Origin: Earliella scabrosa
Lineage: Eukaryota; Basidiomycota; Agaricomycetes; Polyporales; Polyporaceae
Reading direction: 5' to 3'
Assembly (NCBI GenBank): GCA_022605405.1
Contig: JABYQQ010000010.1
Coordinates: 1,054,001 to 1,118,000, forward strand
DNA length: 64,000 nucleotides
The translations under genes and the position numbers were made by a program. A model generated the notes under the pieces. The model searched no databases, was not told where the DNA came from, and saw only the letters and a list, made by a program, of their open reading frames with translations. Positions 35,381 through 46,600 of the stretch are shown here, one piece after another; the stretch's first letter is position 1; every line of letters starts with the position of its first letter.

Positions 35381-36972
35381 ATGATGTCGTCGGCCTTGCT
35401 GTCTGGCAAGGCTGCCTCGCCCGGGCCGACACCTTCCGACTTCGAGGAACCCACTGCCAACCAGCATTTCTCCATCGATCCAGAGGGCAAGCAGGTCGTC
35501 GATCTCACGTTCGCCTCTGAGCCCCTTGGCATGCCAGCCACTGAAGGCTATGGCTGGGCTTACTTCGACTCCGGGCAGCGCGTTGGCAAGGACGACAGGT
35601 ACACCATTGCTCGCAAGCTTGGCTGGGGGATGCATTCGAGTACCTGGCTTGCGCGCGACAACCTGTTAGTCTGTGCTTCTCTATCTTAGAAAGCACGCCG
35701 GACTCATCAATAGAATACAGGCAGAGCCGATTCGTAGCAATCAAAGCACTCACGGGATACATGACGTCCCTCTACGACAAAAACGTTGTATGGGAGGCCG
35801 ACGCGATGCGCCTGCTTTCCCGCCAGCCGCTCTCGCCGCACTGCTCTTCGCTTCTGGACGAGTTCGTGCTCGACGGCCGCGGATCCGCTGGCAAGCATCT
35901 TTGCCTTGTCTTGCCCCTCTACGGTGGCGACGTCAAAGCGCTCGTCAAGTCCTGGGAGTCACCTCTCCCTCTGCCACTGGCGAAACGCATCGCTCTCCAC
36001 CTTCTGCGCGGGCTCGCACATGCTCACCGGCGCGGCGTCGTTCATACCGACCTCAAGCATGACAACATCTTTTTTGAGACGATACTTGCTGACGCCGACA
36101 TCGAGGCATACATGCAGCCCTTCACGTCGCCACCCACCGGAAGCTTCACACGACGGTATCGTTCACGCAGCCGTTTCGCAGCCTCTGCCCATGTTGTCCA
36201 AGGATGACGCTCTCCGGGTAAACTTCGTGCTGGGAGACTTTGGTTGCGGTAGGTCTATCTTGTGCCTCAGGGTCCAAGCTGTCGACGTCCAAAAACTGAT
36301 GTACAATCTAGCGCAACCATCCAATCTGCACCCTAATGTCTCCATCACCACGCCACCTCTCCGAGCACCTGAGGTATACCTAGGCGCCCCATGGGATACA
36401 CCAGCCGACATCTGGTCCTACGGATGTCTCGTAAGCTACTATCAGCTCCTCGCTACCTCCAAACACGCTCAAGGGCGGTGACGCAGGTGTACGAGCTCGC
36501 GACGTCCGATGCGCTCTTCCGGTACCGAGAACAGCCCAAGTTCGGCCTGACGGAAGTCGAGAACATGTTCTTCCAGATGCAGTTGCTGACGGGAACGGAC
36601 TTTACGCCGGAGCAACTTCGCACGTCCCCACGCGCCGGGGAGTTCTTCGCGTCTGATTGTGCGCCTCCTGTCTCTCGGATTTCCTGTGCTGCGTGTGCTC
36701 AGCTTGTGTGTATAGGTCAGCTGAAGAAGAAACCCTCGTTGCATGAGTTGTCCCTCGAACACTGGATCATGTCGAGGCCAGCAGGTGTCCCGCCCGATGC
36801 GGCTGCTGCTCTCGCAAGCTTCATGCGCAAATGTATGCGCTTGGATCCTGCGGACAGGGCCACGGCAGAGGAGCTCTTAGGTGACCCCTGGTTCGAGGGT
36901 ATAAAGAGGTATCCCGTAACCTCTCCGATGCATCAGGCCCTGTTCATGCAACGACCATGGTCCAACAAGTGA
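35381..36972 (+). CDS. SRPK-like serine/threonine kinase, apparent frameshift
   Basis: Exons: 35381-35664, 35721-36248, 36312-36430, 36487-36658 and 36716-36972; introns of 56-63 nt. Kinase motifs in order are the glycine loop KLGWGMHSSTWLARD, VAIK lysine, catalytic loop HTDLKHDN (HTD rather than HRD, as in SR-protein kinases), DFGCAQ, RAPEV and DIWSYGC, ending about residue 450. The family phosphorylates Ser/Arg-rich proteins and is expanded in mushrooms. Between HTDLK and DFG the coding frame moves by one base near 36136-36150: upstream codons read ...TSPPTG, downstream ones ...HDGIVHAAVSQPLP. No intron with usable splice sites fits there, and exon lengths sum to 1360 nt, one too many. So this copy is either a recent pseudogene or carries a sequencing error. 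The start at 35381 gives the usual short N-terminus; an in-frame ATG at 35294 is possible. Confidence 0.75.
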
Positions 36973-37215
36973 AGAGGGAATGTCCGGCGAGTGGTAATGA
37001 GTTTGCTGTGTCAGCCGAATCACGGTAATGTGGATATAAGTGCAAATATTTCCGACATGGCTCTCTTGGATGACCGTTGCAGACGTTGGCAAAACAGTGG
37101 GACCCACTATCAACCTCTCGCTTTGAGTTGACTTATCTCGGATCATGGCATGCAAGTAGTCAATAACTCACACTGACACGAGAACAGTCTGGACGCGGTT
37201 CTTTCGGGCCAAGGC
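36973..37215. other. Convergent intergenic spacer
   Basis: 243 bp lie between the kinase stop (+) and the GST stop (-); it should hold both 3' UTRs. Nothing else is seen. Confidence 0.6.
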
Positions 37216-38947
37216 TTACGGCAGCACCGTCCCATTATTGATAGCGTTTGCGACCTGACTCGTGTTCGGACGGTTGAACGCATACCTGTCCCAAAGTCCC
37301 CATCGTTAGCTTCAACTTTCGACATCCCGCCCCTGGCATGCGACAACGCAAACAAGACAGAATGAAAGTGAGCACACGCCAAGACATACTGACCTCTCGT
37401 AACTGTCCAGGTAGAGCTGCTCCGTGCTGCACGTGCGCTTGAACGCAGGGTGTTCGAGGATGCGCTCTATATACGCGCGAAACCGCTCGCCCTCAGGTAG
37501 GACAAACCCCCGATAGTGCCTCAGCACGTTCGTGGCGCGGAAGAGCCCTGTGCCGTTCGTCAGCCTCAGCACCCCAGCCAGGAGTTCGGAAGAACACGAG
37601 GAGATATTACGAGACTCCGAGATAATGAGAGCGAAGGCACAGGCTCTAATACTCACATGGCGCGGCCATGACATCCGCATAGCTCAGGGAGCCTTTCTCG
37701 AACCAGAGCCCGTAGGCGGTGTACCCTTCCCGTTCTGCACGCTCGAACAGCTTCACGAGTCCGTTGATGGCGTCAATGAAACCCTTTGCGCCCTCGATCT
37801 GCTTGGCTATGTTAACAAGAGGGGGAAATGGTCGTCAGCGTACCGCCAAATCAGGAACGGACATGACGAGGAGCCAGTGGGGGCATGCCAGAACGCTGGC
37901 CGAGGTTAGACTTTCAATGCGCGCGTCGCGCGTGGCTCCAACACATGACCAATGCGGACTGACCTTCGTCCTGGGCCTGGAGGTACCGGTAGAACGCGGG
38001 GACAAGCGACCGGTTCACGTTGTCAGCTTGAAGACGGACGAGGGCGCGTGCGTCTACATAGCACGAGCAGCGGGTTCGCGTTCCCGTCCGCATCCACCGT
38101 GCACGCCCATGCGGTTCCAGTCCGCCGAACGCAATGGACAAACATCGCGAGCGCGCAGCCGCAGCCATTCAGAACCACCCGCGGGATGTCGTTTGTGAGA
38201 TGAGAATGTCGTAACATGCGGGGATGGCACGGTCAGCGCTACATATTGCTCCACTGTTTGTTCGTCTCGGCCGTCCGTGACGGCAACTCACAGGGATCAG
38301 ATAACGGCGGGAAGAGGCTCTCCGTGGTGTGCGAGGCGCGCTTGGTATTGCTCGCGGCCAACCTAAACGTCACGGGTCGCGGCGTTGGAAGAGGGCAAAA
38401 TTCGAGGTCAGCGAATGACAGATCGTCTTTCCGTCCTTCCTGAGCGGTATGACGCAAGACGCGCAGCGCGCATGCGGAGGTTGAGGAGGCTTCTGGTCCA
38501 GTACTCACTCTTCGAGAAAATCCATGATGACGGTGCTCTCGTTGAGCGCTTTTGGTGGGTCCAAAGTATTCAGCCTGAGTGCAGGGACTAGACCCTTGGG
38601 TGAGAGCTCGAGGAGCTCCGCAGGCTTCTTGTAAGGGTCCACCTCATCTGCAAGACGATCAGCGGTACTTCCCCTCCGGAAGCCTGCCGTTATGCGGCTA
38701 GAAGATGCATACAGTACTGCGGAGTTTCAAGGCATCAGTAAACGCAATACCAAGGGACGGCACGACTCACTGTATAGTCGAAACCGATATGTTCAAGCGT
38801 GACCCAGACACGCTGAACGAACGGGCAAAAGCAGCTCCCGAAGAGGGTGATACCTTCAGCTTGGTGGGAATGGGCCTTGGCCGTTTCAAGTGCATCGCCG
38901 GTGCATTGAAGGTAATAAGATCTACCAGTATCTTGTGTACTGGTCAT
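37216..38947 (-). CDS. Omega-type glutathione S-transferase
   Basis: Seven exons on the minus strand: 38771-38947, 38509-38642, 38292-38362, 37964-38053, 37657-37806, 37394-37547 and 37216-37285, totalling 846 nt (281 residues). The thioredoxin-like N-domain has the CPF motif (C41) of omega-class and fungal cysteine GSTs, then KGLVPAL and NESTVIMDFLEE, the glutathione-binding stretch. The helical C-domain includes YARALVRLQADNVNRSLVPAFYRYLQ, and the tail ERYAFNRPNTSQVANAIN is typical of the fungal family. Such enzymes reduce or deglutathionylate small molecules and proteins in the cytosol. Introns are 108-238 nt, longer than in neighbours. The first acceptor is odd: the natural CAG (38648-38650) breaks frame, and only GAG five bases on keeps it, leaving the loop about three residues short of the usual length. 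That may mark a small indel. A truncated paralogue lies at 34625-34960. Confidence 0.85.
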
Positions 38948-39645
38948 GTTCTATGTGAGTGGGTGATGGTCAAGAGCAAGGGGAGACATTAGCGTGCGAG
39001 ACGGGTCAAGCCTGAGATGACGTCATTCAAAGTCCGCCGGCCATGCCCTCTTCTGCTGGATGGATGGTCACTCGCAAGGTGACAGGTCAGCTGATTGCAT
39101 ATAGTCATCCTTACCCAAGATGCACTGCGAGCCTTGCGCACTTCGGTGCCAGCCCAGTGAGGGCGTGCTGGCGCAACTTAAACTTAAGCGTGTCGTCGTC
39201 ATCGAACAAGAAGAGACGCTAAGAGCTCCTCTTCCACCAACCGCCACCACGGCGCGTTTTCCCACGGTGCCCCCTGGAGCGGGAAGTACACCGTGAGGCC
39301 CACAGGACCAAGCCTGCTCAGGGAAACAGTCTCGATAGATGGGTGAACGTTACATTGGTAGGGGGAAACGCATAGCAAAGGAAGCCAAGCTACCACTGGC
39401 GCGGGACGCCTGCAAAATGAAACCCAGGGGAGTGCAGAACCGTAACCTCCCCCCTGCACACGGCTGCGTAAGGAAGCCTCGGGACCGTGAGGGCCCAGCG
39501 AAGAAGCTGAGAGCCCGTCCCAATGCCCGCGAGGGGGCCAGAGACAATATGAGACACGCAGAGCGAAAAATCGACGCACGAGCCCGCTCTTAGGCCACGA
39601 AGGCTGACGTGGCACCGGGGGTATGAGGAGCGCCCCCACGCGCCT
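38948..39645. other. Region left of the LTR element, small basic ORF only
   Basis: The only frame worth noting is 39339-39593 (+), 84 codons, Arg/Lys-rich (MGERYIGRGKRIAKEAK...), preceded by an in-frame stop and without a recognised domain. The GC-rich sequence resembles that on the far side of the gypsy element, so it may be the tail of an older transposon into which the gypsy landed; this is inference. Confidence 0.4.
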
Positions 39646-39664
39646 GTAGACGCCCAAGAAGGCC
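39646..39664 (+). repeat. 19-bp tandem repeat, left part of a split array
   Basis: One unit GTAGACGCCCAAGAAGGCC ends at the gypsy insertion point; two more stand at 52911-52948 beyond it, followed by a partial unit. Removing the element and one CCGT rebuilds an uninterrupted array of period 19. Confidence 0.9.
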
Positions 39665-39666
39665 GT
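39663..39666. repeat. Target-site duplication CCGT, left
   Basis: CCGT precedes the 5' LTR and is repeated at 52909-52912 after the 3' LTR. A 5-bp duplication is excluded because the next bases differ. Confidence 0.85.
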
Positions 39667-40658
39667 TGTTGTGCACCTGCACCGGCCATGCCCCGATTTC
39701 GTCGACCCGCGCTCTGCGACGCGCCTTCGCGCGACCTTCCCGCGGACGGCAGCCGCGCCCCACCAGCCTTCCGACTGCGCGCGGCCCTACCACACGAAAA
39801 CACGCGCGACTTCGAGACCCCTTCATTTCCCCGACGGTCCGGTCGGAGCTCCGCAACGCGAGGGACGAGGCAGCCTCGGACGCACGTTCCGCGAGCCAAG
39901 GATGCGGAAGAACATCGCGCGCAGGGGCCGCGAGCGCGGCATTCGACCGAGTCATGCGAAGCTGGCCACTCACAAGCTTGCGAGCTATCGCGACCGACGG
40001 ACGAGACTTGGGAGCGCGAGGACGCGATCGTGCGGAGGGACGTGCCGAGGATCGAGGGCACAGCCACCGTCCGGTAGCCTCGAGGCTGATTCGTCGAGAG
40101 GCGAGATTGCGATCGAAGACCGCGTTTGAGGGTGACGGGACGGGGATGTGGCGAAGGCACGCGCAGTTGGGAGAGGATCAGGCGGACGGTGCGGGCGGTG
40201 GAAGGGTTGATACGAGAAGTTTTTCGGTTGTCGCGTTCCGGAGTTGCGGACGGTCGCAGGACCGTGTAGTTAGAGTAGTGCGAGGGCAGGAGCCCCACAG
40301 AATCGAATCCCCCACCCATCGAGACTCTGCGAATACGTCTGCGTTTGCGTCTGCGTTTGCGTCTGCGACAGCGACTTGCGTTTGCGCCTGCGATTTGCGT
40401 TCTTCTCATCTCGAGACACCGTCCTGCGGGTCCCCTCCGCAGAGCTTGAGTTAGCCACACCCCTTCGAGCTCTCTTCCATAGTCTTCCCCCGCGGTCTCT
40501 GCGATCCTTCGCAAGAGCCTTTCGAGAGTCGACTCCGCGTCCGCGTCCTGCGAACCCGGGAACCAGATCCCCTACCTCGCACCACCTTCTCGAGTTCTTG
40601 GTTTCTTAGTGTGGTTTAGTTGTTTCTTTCCGCACACAGAGCCGGAGCACACCCATCA
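39667..40658 (+). repeat. 5' LTR (992 bp)
   Basis: Starts TGTTGTGCACC and ends CACACCCATCA. Compared with the 3' LTR it has A at 39923 (G at 52173) and lacks 13 bp next to a TTCGCGCGA repeat. It contains a (TGCGTYTGCGTT)-type tandem stretch at 40336-40368. I cannot place U3, R and U5 exactly. Confidence 0.95.
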
Positions 40659-40661
40659 TTC

Positions 40662-40678
40662 TGGAGCCCACCGCGGGG
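40662..40678 (+). promoter_or_regulatory. Primer-binding site (candidate tRNA-Cys)
   Basis: TGGAGCCCACCGCGGGG begins three bases after the 5' LTR. Its complement would be a tRNA 3' end ...GGTGGGCTCCA, with U73, as in tRNA-Cys; the identity of the tRNA is a guess that needs the host's tRNA set. The gag frame runs through this site. Confidence 0.65.
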
Positions 40679-41053
40679 GGGAGTAAATCTGCCACCGCCG
40701 GTAACAGGTCCCTAGACGATTCCCTCGACATCTACATCGAAAGGACGGCCGCTGCCCTCCGACAATTTCGCGAAGAACTCGACGCGGAATTAACCCCCAT
40801 CGAAGACTCCGACGCAGGCTCACCGCCCCGCGGAAGTCAGCTGGAGGTCCCCCGCACACCTAGAACGCGGATCGATTTAGACATCTTCGGTTCGTCCCCT
40901 CTTACCGATCTCGAGGACTCTCCCCGCGATTCGTTCCATACCCCTCTCCGCGAAATCCTTCCGCGAGCAAACCCGCGAACCCAATCTCCACCCCCTTTCC
41001 CTATCCCGCCCCCTATCCCTTTCAATCCACTTCCTATCGCAACTGCGCCACCC

Positions 41054-43636
41054 ATGGCTTCTACCGGATTCGACAAGCTGCCCCTGAAGCGAAGCAAGGA
41101 GGCTCCGCGGTACGATCCGTCTTCGCGAGATGCCGTCGCGGAGTACTTCGAGGAGCTCGAGCGCCTACTCGCGCGCGAGGGTGTAACATCCGAAGAAGAG
41201 AAGAAAAAGGCCGCGCTCCTCTACGTGCCTATCGACGTCGCGAAAACCTGGAAGGTCTTGCAGACGTTCACGAACAAGGGACCTACCGACACCTACGAGA
41301 AGTTCCGCGACGAAGTCTTGGGGTTCTACGTCGGGTCGGACTCTAGTCACGTCTGGTCACGGGCACAGCTTAACAAGTTAGTCAACGACACCCGCGAGAA
41401 GGGAATTCACACTCTCGAGGAATACTCCGAGTTCTACCGGAAGTTCTATCCTATGTTCCGATACCTTTCGACGAAGCCGCGACCCGGCATCGCAGAGGAT
41501 GACGCTGCAGCCGCGCTCCTCAGCCTTGTCCCGCCCGAGAAGGCCGCAGCCGTTAGCGCTCGTCTCGCGAACAAGGTCCCCGACAAGCACCCGAGCGACC
41601 CCTTTTCCGTCGCGGAAGTGCACGAGGCTATGACCTATTGCCTCGAAGACCAAGGCCCTTTCGGCGTACTCCTTCAGGGCTCCGACCATCGGTTTCGGTC
41701 CGGCGCGGGGTCGTCTCTCTTAGGCACTTCGGCGTTCGCGACCCAGAGCGCGCAGACGCCCGCGCGCGAAGTCAAGCAGGAGCCGGCTTTGGAGTCCTTC
41801 AAGCAAGAGATGCTGAGCGCGATGACGGAGACCTTTCGTACCCTGTTCCGCAATGAGAACGGAGGACAGCGAGGGTTCCCGCGCGACGACGCGCCGCGAG
41901 GAGGAGGCTGGCAGCGGAACGACATACCGCGAGGACCCCCTGCGAACGTCCGGCTGAGCAATGCGGGACTGGGCTTCGCAGGCGAGGACCAAAACTGTTT
42001 CTACTGCGGGACCGCTGGGTGCCACTCTAAGACCTGCCCGGCGGCTCGCGAAGATCTCGCGAACGGTCTCATCGAACGCGGCGATGGAGGACGTATCTTC
42101 CTTCCGAAAGGCACCTTCGTCCCTCGGAACCTTCCCGGGACTTGCATGCGCGAGCGCGTTCTAGTCTGGCACGACCTCAATCCCGGCAAGAAGAACCCTA
42201 CCCAAGTCGGCCACATGATGCTAGTCGTCGAGCCCGAAGAAGACCCGTACTACGCCGGCGCGAAGGAGAGCGAGAGCACGATCGAGGAGGAACTCGCAGT
42301 CTTGATGCAGCGCGCGGGCGAGCTCAAGAGTCAGCTGGAGCTCGAGAAGCAGAAGCGCAAGGTCCGGTTCGACGGAGTCGAGATCACGACGCGTCCGAAG
42401 AAGCACACGCGGGAGGAGTCTGAGAAGGATCGCGAGCAGCCGCGGAAGCGCGATGCGCCACCGCACCTGTCAGACCGGGCGGAGGCTAAGCAGCGGGTCG
42501 CGCGGGATGAAGGCCCTTCTCGCGACAAGGACGACGAGAACATCCCGATCCACCCGTACTCGAAGACGCGACCCCCAGTCACAGCTGAGCCTGTCGCGCG
42601 CGACTTCGCCTTCGGGAACCACAGGCGCGCGAACAGCGCGACCGACACTCCTTCGCGAACCGAGCCCGCGTACCGTCACACCGCCGCGATCGTAGACCCC
42701 GACGCGGAGAAGCGAGTCTTTCAGAGGAGCTTCGGCGAAGCGCAGTCGGTCACCATGACCCCGGTCGAGCTCTTGAGCGTGTCTCCGGGGATCCGGAAGA
42801 TGCTGAACGACGCGACATCTTCGCGGCGGTTCGCGATTCGCGCCGCGCGGGAGAAGGCTGCGGGAGAGGACGAAGAAGACGAGGGAGATGAGAGGACGAA
42901 GAAGAAGGGCGAGGATAAGGGGAAGGGACGGACGTACAAGACGTTCGTGCAGGATTGTCCGGAGGAGGACGAGCCGACGGTGTGGACGCACAGCGGGGAT
43001 GAAGCGGAGACCTTCAAGCTTTCGCGGGAGAAGAAGGCGTCCCAGACGGTCGAAGAGGCGGAGTCGGATGATGAAGACGAGGAGCTACCCCGCGGGATGT
43101 ACCGCGTACGCCGCGGAACGTTTTCGCGCGATGAGGACGAGGACGTTGGACCTGACATAGTCGTCGGGGATAAGACTCACAAGTTGAGGTCTATCTTCGC
43201 GCATGTCAACAACTCGGACGTCCCGACCGAATGCGTTCTCGACCCGGGCTCGCAGATTGTCGCGATCAGCGAGGCGAAGTGCTTCGAGCTCAAGATCCCT
43301 TACGACCCGTCCTCTAGTCTGCGGATGGTCAGCGCGAACGGCACAGTCGACCCTACGCTCGGTCTCGCGAGGAACGTCGCAGTCGAACTCGGCCCCGGAG
43401 TCGTCGTCTACCTACAGATGCACGTCGTGCGGAACGCCTCTTACGACGTCCTCCTCGGTCGACCCTTCGACGTCTTAGTCTCCGGCACCGTAGTCAATAA
43501 GCCAGACGGTCGTCAGACGATCACCGTTCGTTGTCCGAACTCGCGCCGCGAGCTCACCCTACCGACGTATGCGCGAGGCGAAGGCCCGAAACAATCGCAG
43601 ACGTCGCGCGCGGGTTTTCGGACTTCGATGATCTGA
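41054..43636 (+). CDS. gag: Gag polyprotein with retroviral-type protease
   Basis: 860 residues from the first ATG. The N-terminal third is a retrotransposon-gag-like helical domain (WKVLQTF, FRDEVLGFY, YSEFYRKFYPMFRYL), followed near residue 315 by a variant zinc knuckle CFYCGTAGCHSKTC (CX2CX5HX3C) for nucleic-acid binding, a long charged linker (430-690), and near residue 730 an aspartic-protease motif VLDPGSQIV with LLGRPF about 70 residues later. The catalytic triplet reads D-P-G-S rather than DTG/DSG. The frame is open upstream of the ATG to 40610, through the primer site and into the LTR, with coding-like composition, so the true start may be earlier and non-AUG. Its last codons contain the GGGTTTT slip site. 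Confidence 0.92.
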   Translation: MASTGFDKLPLKRSKEAPRYDPSSRDAVAEYFEELERLLAREGVTSEEEKKKAALLYVPIDVAKTWKVLQTFTNKGPTDTYEKFRDEVLGFYVGSDSSHVWSRAQLNKLVNDTREKGIHTLEEYSEFYRKFYPMFRYLSTKPRPGIAEDDAAAALLSLVPPEKAAAVSARLANKVPDKHPSDPFSVAEVHEAMTYCLEDQGPFGVLLQGSDHRFRSGAGSSLLGTSAFATQSAQTPAREVKQEPALESFKQEMLSAMTETFRTLFRNENGGQRGFPRDDAPRGGGWQRNDIPRGPPANVRLSNAGLGFAGEDQNCFYCGTAGCHSKTCPAAREDLANGLIERGDGGRIFLPKGTFVPRNLPGTCMRERVLVWHDLNPGKKNPTQVGHMMLVVEPEEDPYYAGAKESESTIEEELAVLMQRAGELKSQLELEKQKRKVRFDGVEITTRPKKHTREESEKDREQPRKRDAPPHLSDRAEAKQRVARDEGPSRDKDDENIPIHPYSKTRPPVTAEPVARDFAFGNHRRANSATDTPSRTEPAYRHTAAIVDPDAEKRVFQRSFGEAQSVTMTPVELLSVSPGIRKMLNDATSSRRFAIRAAREKAAGEDEEDEGDERTKKKGEDKGKGRTYKTFVQDCPEEDEPTVWTHSGDEAETFKLSREKKASQTVEEAESDDEDEELPRGMYRVRRGTFSRDEDEDVGPDIVVGDKTHKLRSIFAHVNNSDVPTECVLDPGSQIVAISEAKCFELKIPYDPSSSLRMVSANGTVDPTLGLARNVAVELGPGVVVYLQMHVVRNASYDVLLGRPFDVLVSGTVVNKPDGRQTITVRCPNSRRELTLPTYARGEGPKQSQTSRAGFRTSMI

Positions 43637-46600
43637 TTTCCGGTCAGGGAGAGGTGGCCCTCGTCCTGGACTACGACGCGAAAACGAGGCAGATATACGT
43701 CACCGCGCATAGAGCCCTCGAAGATACCTCAGCTACCGCGATCCAAGAAGCGTATTTATTAGCGAGCGACGACCCCAGCGTAAAACCAGAAATCCATACA
43801 TATCTCAACTCTCAGTCTCGAGTTTCGGTTTCCCTCGACTCTACCCGCGCGACCGATACCCCTCATGCGACGACTTCCGAGCCGGAGCGCGGTCGCGCGA
43901 CACCAGATACCCGAGCGCCTACAGACGCGATCCGCGGGACGCGATCACGTGGGCGCGTCAGGCCTGTCTACCCTACGAAATCTCTCGGACGGCGTCCGGT
44001 GCGCTCGCGATCGGGTTCGTATTCGAGACCCCGCGAAGCGAAGCCGGACGGCCGTCCTGCGACTCCCACATGCGAAGAGGAGGAGGTCGAAGTACTGCTG
44101 AAGACGAAAAAGAAGTACAAACCGGTAGCGCTCAAGGTCAACCCTAAGCCGACCGAGCTCCCACAACACTTCCGCATCGTCCGAAACCACGTCGGCGACC
44201 CTCTCGAGAACATGCCTACACTAGACCCCAACCCCAAACCTTTCGAACCCACCGGACGTTACACCGCGGAGCGTCGCGAGAAGCTGCACGAGGATCACGC
44301 GGAGTGGCTGACGCCCGAGGAACTCGCGATCTTCGACGACATGATGTGCAAGCAGAACGAGGGCTTCGCTTGGGAGGACTCCGAGCGCGGGCACTTCCGT
44401 CGCGACATGTTCCCGCCGGTTAAGCTCGCGGTCATCCCGCATGTTCCGTGGATCGAGAAGAACTTCCCCATCCCTCCCGGCATCTACAATCAGGTCATCG
44501 CGCTCATCCGCAAGAAGATCGACTCCGGAGTTTACGAGCCGTCAAACGCGTCCTACCGGTCGCGATGGTTCTGCGTGCTCAAGAAGGACGGGAACATCCG
44601 CATCGTCCATTCGCTCGAGCCGCTGAACAAGGTCACGATCCAGCACAGCGGCGTGCCCCCGATCCCCGACCATATGGCGGAGAGATTCGCGGGACGCGCC
44701 TGCGGAACCACGCTCGATCTCTACGTCGGCTATGACGAACGCGAGCTCGAAGAAGAGTCGCGAGACCTTACCACCTTCCAAACACCCTTCGGCGCGATGC
44801 GCCTCACCACACTTCCTATGGGCTGGGCAAACTCAGTTCCCATATTCCACGACGACGTAACCTTCATCCTACAACCCGAGATCCCCGCGTACACTATCCC
44901 CTACATCGACGACGTTACGGTGATCGGTCCCGCGAGCGCATACCGCCGCGAGGACGGAACCTACGAGACGATCCCCGAGAATCCCGGAGTTCGGCGCTAC
45001 GTGTGGGAGCATCTGCAGGACGTCAATCGGATCGTTCAGCGAGTCAAGCACGCAGGAGGCACCTTCAGCGGGAAGAAGATTCGGTGCGCAGCGCCGGAGT
45101 TCACCGCGGTTGGACACCACTGCACCCCGGAAGGTCGCGTCCCGGAACCGAAAGGCGTCGAGGCTGTCCTGAACTGGGGCCCGTGTGCCAATGTGTCTGA
45201 GGTTCGCGCTTTCCTAGGGACCGTCGGAGTCGCGAGGATCTTTATCAAGGACTACGCGACGAAGGCGCACCCTCTCAACCGTCTTCTGCGAAAGGACGCG
45301 CAGTTCGAATGGGGCCCGGAACAAGAGCTCGCGATGCAGACCCTCAAGGACGCGCTCCTCGCGTCTCCGGCGCTCCGCGCGATCGACTACGAGTCCGACG
45401 CTCCCGTGATTCTGTCCGTCGATACGTCTAAGATCGCGGTCGGCTTCCACTTATGTCAAGAGGACCAAGAGGACCCGAGGAAGCGCTACTACAGCAGGTT
45501 CTGTTCCATCACCCTGAACGATCGCGAAGCGAGGTTCTCGCAGCCGAAACTCGAACTCTACGGTCTTTTCCGCGCGCTTCGCGCGCTCCGCTTCCATTTG
45601 GTAGGCGTGCGCAAGCTCGTCGTCGAGACGGACGCGACCGCGATTAAGGACATGCTCGCGAACCCTGACGTCGCGCCATCTGCGGTGATGAATCGCTGGA
45701 TCATCGCGATCAAGATGTTCCACTTCGACCTCGTGCACGTTCCGGGAAAGCGCCATACCCCGGACGGACTCAGCAGACGACCCGCGCAGCCAGACGACAA
45801 GCCCGACGAGGACGACGGGGAGGAGTTCGAGGACTGGGTCGACAATATGTACGGCTTCATGCACCTTATAAACCCTCCTCCGCGACTCGGGGACGCTGCG
45901 ATCGACTTCTCAGTCCCGCGAAGCATCGACGAGGTCGAGACTCTCATGCAGCAGACGAGCGGAACCGCCGCGAAGCTCCCTGTGATCGCGCCGCCGCCGT
46001 ACAGCGACTTTCCGCGAACCGCGATCGCGCGCGACTTCGACTTCAGAATCGAAGAAGTCAAACACTGGCTCGCGACTGGCGAACGACCCGCGATGGAATC
46101 ACGCGAGGCAGATAAGTTCGCGAAGTACGCTTCCCAGTTTTTCCTCCGCGACGACCGCCTGTGGAAAGTAGGACGCGATGGGCACCATCGTCGCGTCCTC
46201 AAGGCGGAGAAGCGACCTCAAGCGCTCGTCGAGATGCACGACTATGTCGGACACCGCGGGATTGCCGCGACAACCTCTTTCCTCGCGGACCGCTTCTGGT
46301 GGCCCGAGATGAAGGCGGACATCGCGTGGTACGTGCGGTCGTGCCATCAGTGCCAAGTGCGACAGACCACCAAAGTTCGTATTCCCCCAACGGTCCCCAT
46401 CCCCGCGCCCCCGATGATGCGTGTGCACGTCGACTGCATGGAGATGCCGGGGCGGTACCGATACTTCTTCCACGCGCACTGCGCGATGACGACCTACTGC
46501 GAAGGACGCGCGAGCACGGCGCAGACCGCGAAGGCGATCGGCGACTGGATCTACCAGGACTTGCTTTGTCGCTGGGGCGCCGTCTGCGAGATCATCTCGG

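Noticed and set aside
39666..40514. Frames of 260-370 codons inside the LTRs, both strands
   Set aside because: They are repeated at 51814-52764 because the LTRs are identical, are Arg/Ser-rich without motif, and overlap each other; best seen as chance frames in GC-rich LTR DNA.
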